Assembly (NCBI GenBank): GCA_036320915.1
Contig: JAXBDG010000019.1
Coordinates: 1,084,836-1,148,835, forward strand
Origin: Linnemannia elongata
Lineage: Eukaryota > Mortierellomycota > Mortierellomycetes > Mortierellales > Mortierellaceae
DNA: 64,000 nt
Direction of reading: 5' to 3'
Every line of letters begins with the position of its first letter. Position 1 is the stretch's first letter. The notes under the pieces were generated by a model. It had not been told where the DNA came from. It was given only the letters and a program-made list of their open reading frames with translations, and ran no database searches. Shown here one piece after another: positions 61,603-64,000 of the stretch. The position numbers were made by a program, and so were the translations under genes.

Positions 61603-62628
61603 TTAAAAGTCTATGCTGTATATCTTATGCTTGGATGGTCGCCAATGGCAATATGCAAACAGTTGCTCCCTTGGAAAATGTACAGCCACCATCGACGTAA
61701 TGCATTTCGCTCGTTCCTGCCATTGTGCTTCGAAAGAACATTTATATGTGCGGCAATCTTGTAGGAGTGCTTTAACCTCATCCATTTCATCCTGGTATTC
61801 CCAAAGGGGTCTCAAAGCCGGACCGTAAAAGGTAAGTTCAACACGAGTATAGCCATACTTCCTGTATCGTTTGACGCGCTGTGAAAATGTGGTTCCCTTC
61901 TCCACCAAGTCCTCCATGCGAGAACCAAGACTGTTTCGCACCTCGGCACTCTCCATAACCTGTACAAATTTGTTATACACCTTGTATCGGATATTTTTTG
62001 CGTCCTCTGCCGTGTTCCTCCATGAAATGCAGTGGTGCCCAACTTTGCGTAGATCATCCACAACTTCCATCGTATTGGTTTCTCGAAGGAGTTTCCGCAA
62101 GATTGCACGAGTTGTATTGTACTTGCAATCATGGGCGAAATCTATGTCGTGCAATACTATAAAACTCTCTTGTAAATGAGGCAAAACATTGGCCAAAATG
62201 GGTACCACTTTCTTTGCGCGGGAGTAATCCAGTGACACCTTTATGGCAATATATCCTGGTGTAAATACTTTTCCATCAAACGATCTTTTATAGCGTCTAA
62301 GCATCTGTTCCGAAAAGTATACATCTTCGTCACACTCTCGTAATTGGCCAGAGTGGGTTAACTTTACAGACTCAACGACCAACTTTGTATGGTTTAACGC
62401 ATCACGCAGTTCAGCAACGTACTTTCCAATCGCCGTTCCTTTCGTACTGTCATCGGCGTAATTGTACAAGCCCCAAAACATCATGGAGTCACAGAATAGC
62501 TTAGAAAATTTGGCAAACCCAGTTTGTTCCTCGCTGCCTTCTGGTACGGACTTGAGCGCGCCAACATCGGATAGCAAATGTGCTACCTGATTAAACGTAA
62601 TGTTGATGAGAGACTCGTGCGAGAGCAT
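61603..62628 (-). pseudogene. Rep-like protein of element C, right copy (truncated, 341 aa)
   Basis: Identical in protein sequence to the left copy up to FAYCHW, where the palindrome arm ends (61642). A dozen unrelated residues (RPSKHKIYSIDF) then lead to a stop. It lacks the WNS, YGYMW, NDRPIYY and later blocks but keeps the DID, YNK and RxELxFYG segments. A shortened product is possible, for example a regulator or dominant-negative form, but it is more simply a by-product of the inversion. Confidence 0.7.
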
Positions 62629-63366
62629 TGGTATATATGATTTGCCTTTGTAGTTGTTAAATCTGTAATTTAGCTTTTAAAAACGCCACAATGTGGCCTC
62701 TCACTTCTTTCTACGCATGTATTCGCCAGCTGCCTTCTCAGTGAGCAATCCATCTTCGCGTATTTTCTCACGGATGGCCTGATACGATGCTTCAAGTAAT
62801 TTCTTTATACCGTCAGTGCCGAATGTTGTGGCATCTTGTGGAAAGAGTTTGCGATGGTAATCCAGGAATTCATCCAAGTAGACAAACATGCACATCTCCA
62901 GCTTTTTGTCATAGATAAAATCAGCAACAACATCTTGCTGGCGTGATTTAGTTAAACGTGTTGACATGATGAATGGGTGAGTGATGATTTATGCAGGACA
63001 GCGGTTTAACTATGCATGATAACGTCAATTACACCCTTGATAATGCCTGGTGTGGAACGTTTTTACAAGAGTGCGTATGTGTAATGGAAAAGGCTGTAGG
63101 TGGGGGGTCAGACCATCGGCCGTTCTGAAACTACACCCCCCCTTTACGCCTTGATTTAACTAGCGTGAACAAATGTAAACATGTCAGCACTCTTTCGTTA
63201 CCATTTCTTTTTCCATTACAATTGGACATTATGGTCTATTATGGATGTCTACCTTTTATTCCTACAGTCTTTTTAAAATCTACAACCCTTTGTATCACCA
63301 CCAGTTCATACAACATCTGTGGATATTTAATGGGTTATACGACCATTTGGACCCTGGACGATTCCC
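61642..63366 (-). repeat. Right arm of element C palindrome
   Basis: Reverse complement of the left arm, ending GGACGATTCCC at 63366. It directly abuts the inner end of the right terminal repeat of A (CATGGTTTTTAAAAG). Confidence 0.88.
62701..62967 (-). CDS. Small conserved protein of element C, right copy (88 aa)
   Basis: Identical in sequence to the left copy, in mirror position. With the left copy intact, this duplication doubles the dose of the small protein while only one full Rep-like gene remains. Confidence 0.75.
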   Translation of the reverse strand: MSTRLTKSRQQDVVADFIYDKKLEMCMFVYLDEFLDYHRKLFPQDATTFGTDGIKKLLEASYQAIREKIREDGLLTEKAAGEYMRRKK

Positions 63367-63371
63367 ATGGT

Positions 63372-63451
63372 TTTTAAAAGTTGCCTGATATTATACACGA
63401 TCGACCACTCCTATGGTGCTTCCTCATGTATTAGGGATGCGGACGATTGCC
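63372..63451 (-). repeat. Right terminal inverted repeat of element A
   Basis: Reverse complement of 51105-51185. Its outer end (CGATTGCC) is followed immediately by TTAGGTCTTCAGG and then regular telomere units, so the element's terminus lies at the start of the telomere. Confidence 0.85.
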
Positions 63452-63462
63452 TTAGGTCTTCA

Positions 63463-64000
63463 GGTTTTTAGGGTTTTTTAGGTTTTTTAGGGTTTTTTAG
63501 GGTTTTTTAGGGTTTTTTAGGGTTTTTTAGGGTTTTTTAGGGTTTTTTAGGGTTTTTTAGGGTTTTTTAGGGTTTTTTAGGGTTTTTTAGGGTTTTTTAG
63601 GGTTTTTTAGGGTTTTTAGGGTTTTTTAGGGTTTTTTAGGGTTTTAGGTTTTTAGGGTTTTTTAGGGTTTTTTAGGGTTTTTTAGGGTTTTTTAGGGTTT
63701 TTTAGGGTTTTTTAGGGTTTTTTAGGGTTTTTTAGGGTTTTTTAGGGTTTTTTAGGGTTTTTTAGGGTTTTTTAGGGTTTTTTAGGGTTTTTAGGGTTTT
63801 TTAGGGTTTTTTAGGGTTTTTTAGGGTTTTTTAGGGTTTTTTAGGGTTTTTTAGGGTTTTTTAGGGTTTTTTAGGGTTTTTTAGGGTTTTTTAGGGTTTT
63901 TTAGGGTTTTTTAGGGTTTTTTAGGGTTTTTTAGGGTTTTTTAGGGTTTTTTAGGGTTTTTTAGGGTTTTAGGGTTTTTTAGGGTTTTTTAGGGTTTTTT
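63463..64000 (+). repeat. Telomere, TTTTTTAGGG repeats
   Basis: More than 50 tandem units, mostly TTTTTTAGGG with occasional TTTTTAGGG or TTTTAGGG, run to the end of the window. The G-rich strand points 3' to the right, the orientation of a natural right chromosome end. Short variants cluster near the inner edge (63463-63480, 63615-63660), as usual for telomere junctions; a few others lie further out. Confidence 0.95.

Larger units (their letters stand above)
59057..63366. mobile_element. Element C, palindromic Rep element (4310 bp)
   Basis: Two 1725-bp inverted arms (59057-60781 and 61642-63366) flank an 860-bp centre. Each arm holds the terminal sequence (GGGAATCGTCC...), the small gene and the 5' part of the Rep-like gene. 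The left Rep-like gene runs on into the centre. There is no transposase; its expected place is taken by the second arm. I noticed one difference between arms (GCGTGTCAAA against GCGCGTCAAA, silent), so the duplication is recent or maintained by gene conversion. Confidence 0.83.
51105..63451. mobile_element. Element A, interrupted telomere-proximal Rep/DDE element
   Basis: The left terminal repeat starts GGCAATCGTCC at 51105 and runs to about 51185. Its inverted counterpart is 63372-63451, next to the telomere. Between them lie A's own genes (transposase pseudogene 51500, Rep-like 52786, 3' part of the small gene at 54525-54663). Then come other elements: B' from 54667, B inside it, and C. The N-terminal part of A's small gene and the inner right flank are missing, so the right side was lost or replaced. 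Confidence 0.75.

Noticed and set aside
51105..63451. The telomeric elements as an integrated known DNA virus
   Set aside because: No capsid, polymerase, packaging ATPase or helicase is visible; the DDE enzyme and inverted ends favour a transposon or plasmid-like element.
1..64000. tRNA and rRNA genes
   Set aside because: I looked for TTCGA-containing T-arm contexts and rRNA-like stretches; the many TTCGAAT strings near 15.2-15.8 kb are satellite repeats and no cloverleaf was convincing.

Overview
The window looks like one end of a chromosome of a filamentous fungus, probably an early-diverging lineage such as Mucoromycota/Mortierellomycotina. That placement is inferred from style (short GT-AG introns, pyrimidine-rich leaders, low-complexity polyQ/polyH proteins, a Fanzor gene, many small secreted proteins), not from a marker gene. 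The right edge (about 63463-64000) is a telomere built of an unusual 10-base unit, TTTTTTAGGG, with the G-rich strand running 3' towards the end.

Left third (1-18 kb) is a normal gene-bearing arm. It holds a low-complexity protein running off the left edge (minus), an 11-exon proteasome-associated deubiquitinase UBP6/USP14 (4687-7262), a 151-bp near-perfect inverted repeat, an 8-exon gene ending in the Zn-ribbon and RuvC-III motifs of a Fanzor (eukaryotic TnpB relative, 9341-14968), a TA-flanked MITE made of ATTCGA repeats, the first copy of a zinc-finger mobile element, and a small secreted protein.

The middle (18-51 kb) is repeat-rich subtelomere. It has two frameshifted copies of a secreted metzincin protease fused to B-lectin and ricin-type lectin domains; three non-autonomous Helitrons with textbook ends (two head to tail, carrying arrays of GC-rich hairpin repeats); five copies of a ~98-aa secreted protein (one with a nonsense codon, two identical through a ~1-kb segmental duplication); a second secreted family (all three copies damaged) that lies divergently next to a two-helix membrane protein; three copies of the zinc-finger element, one inserted in a membrane-protein copy; and a coiled-coil zinc-finger gene with a poly-C frameshift. 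A housekeeping-type acetylpolyamine amidohydrolase/HDAC gene (47096-48559) sits among them.

The last 12 kb (51105-63451) is the most remarkable part: a nest of related telomere-proximal mobile elements (A, B', B, C). The complete one (B, 54927-58867, ~300-bp terminal inverted repeats) encodes a PIF/Harbinger-like DDE transposase, a ~565-aa protein whose motif order resembles rolling-circle replication initiators, and a ~90-aa conserved protein. Gene boundaries carry a TTTTTAAAAA palindrome, and the terminal repeats of A, B and C start with related sequences. C is a giant palindrome holding two copies of the Rep-like/small-gene end. I know of no described family with this gene set; this is the best candidate for an undescribed system here.
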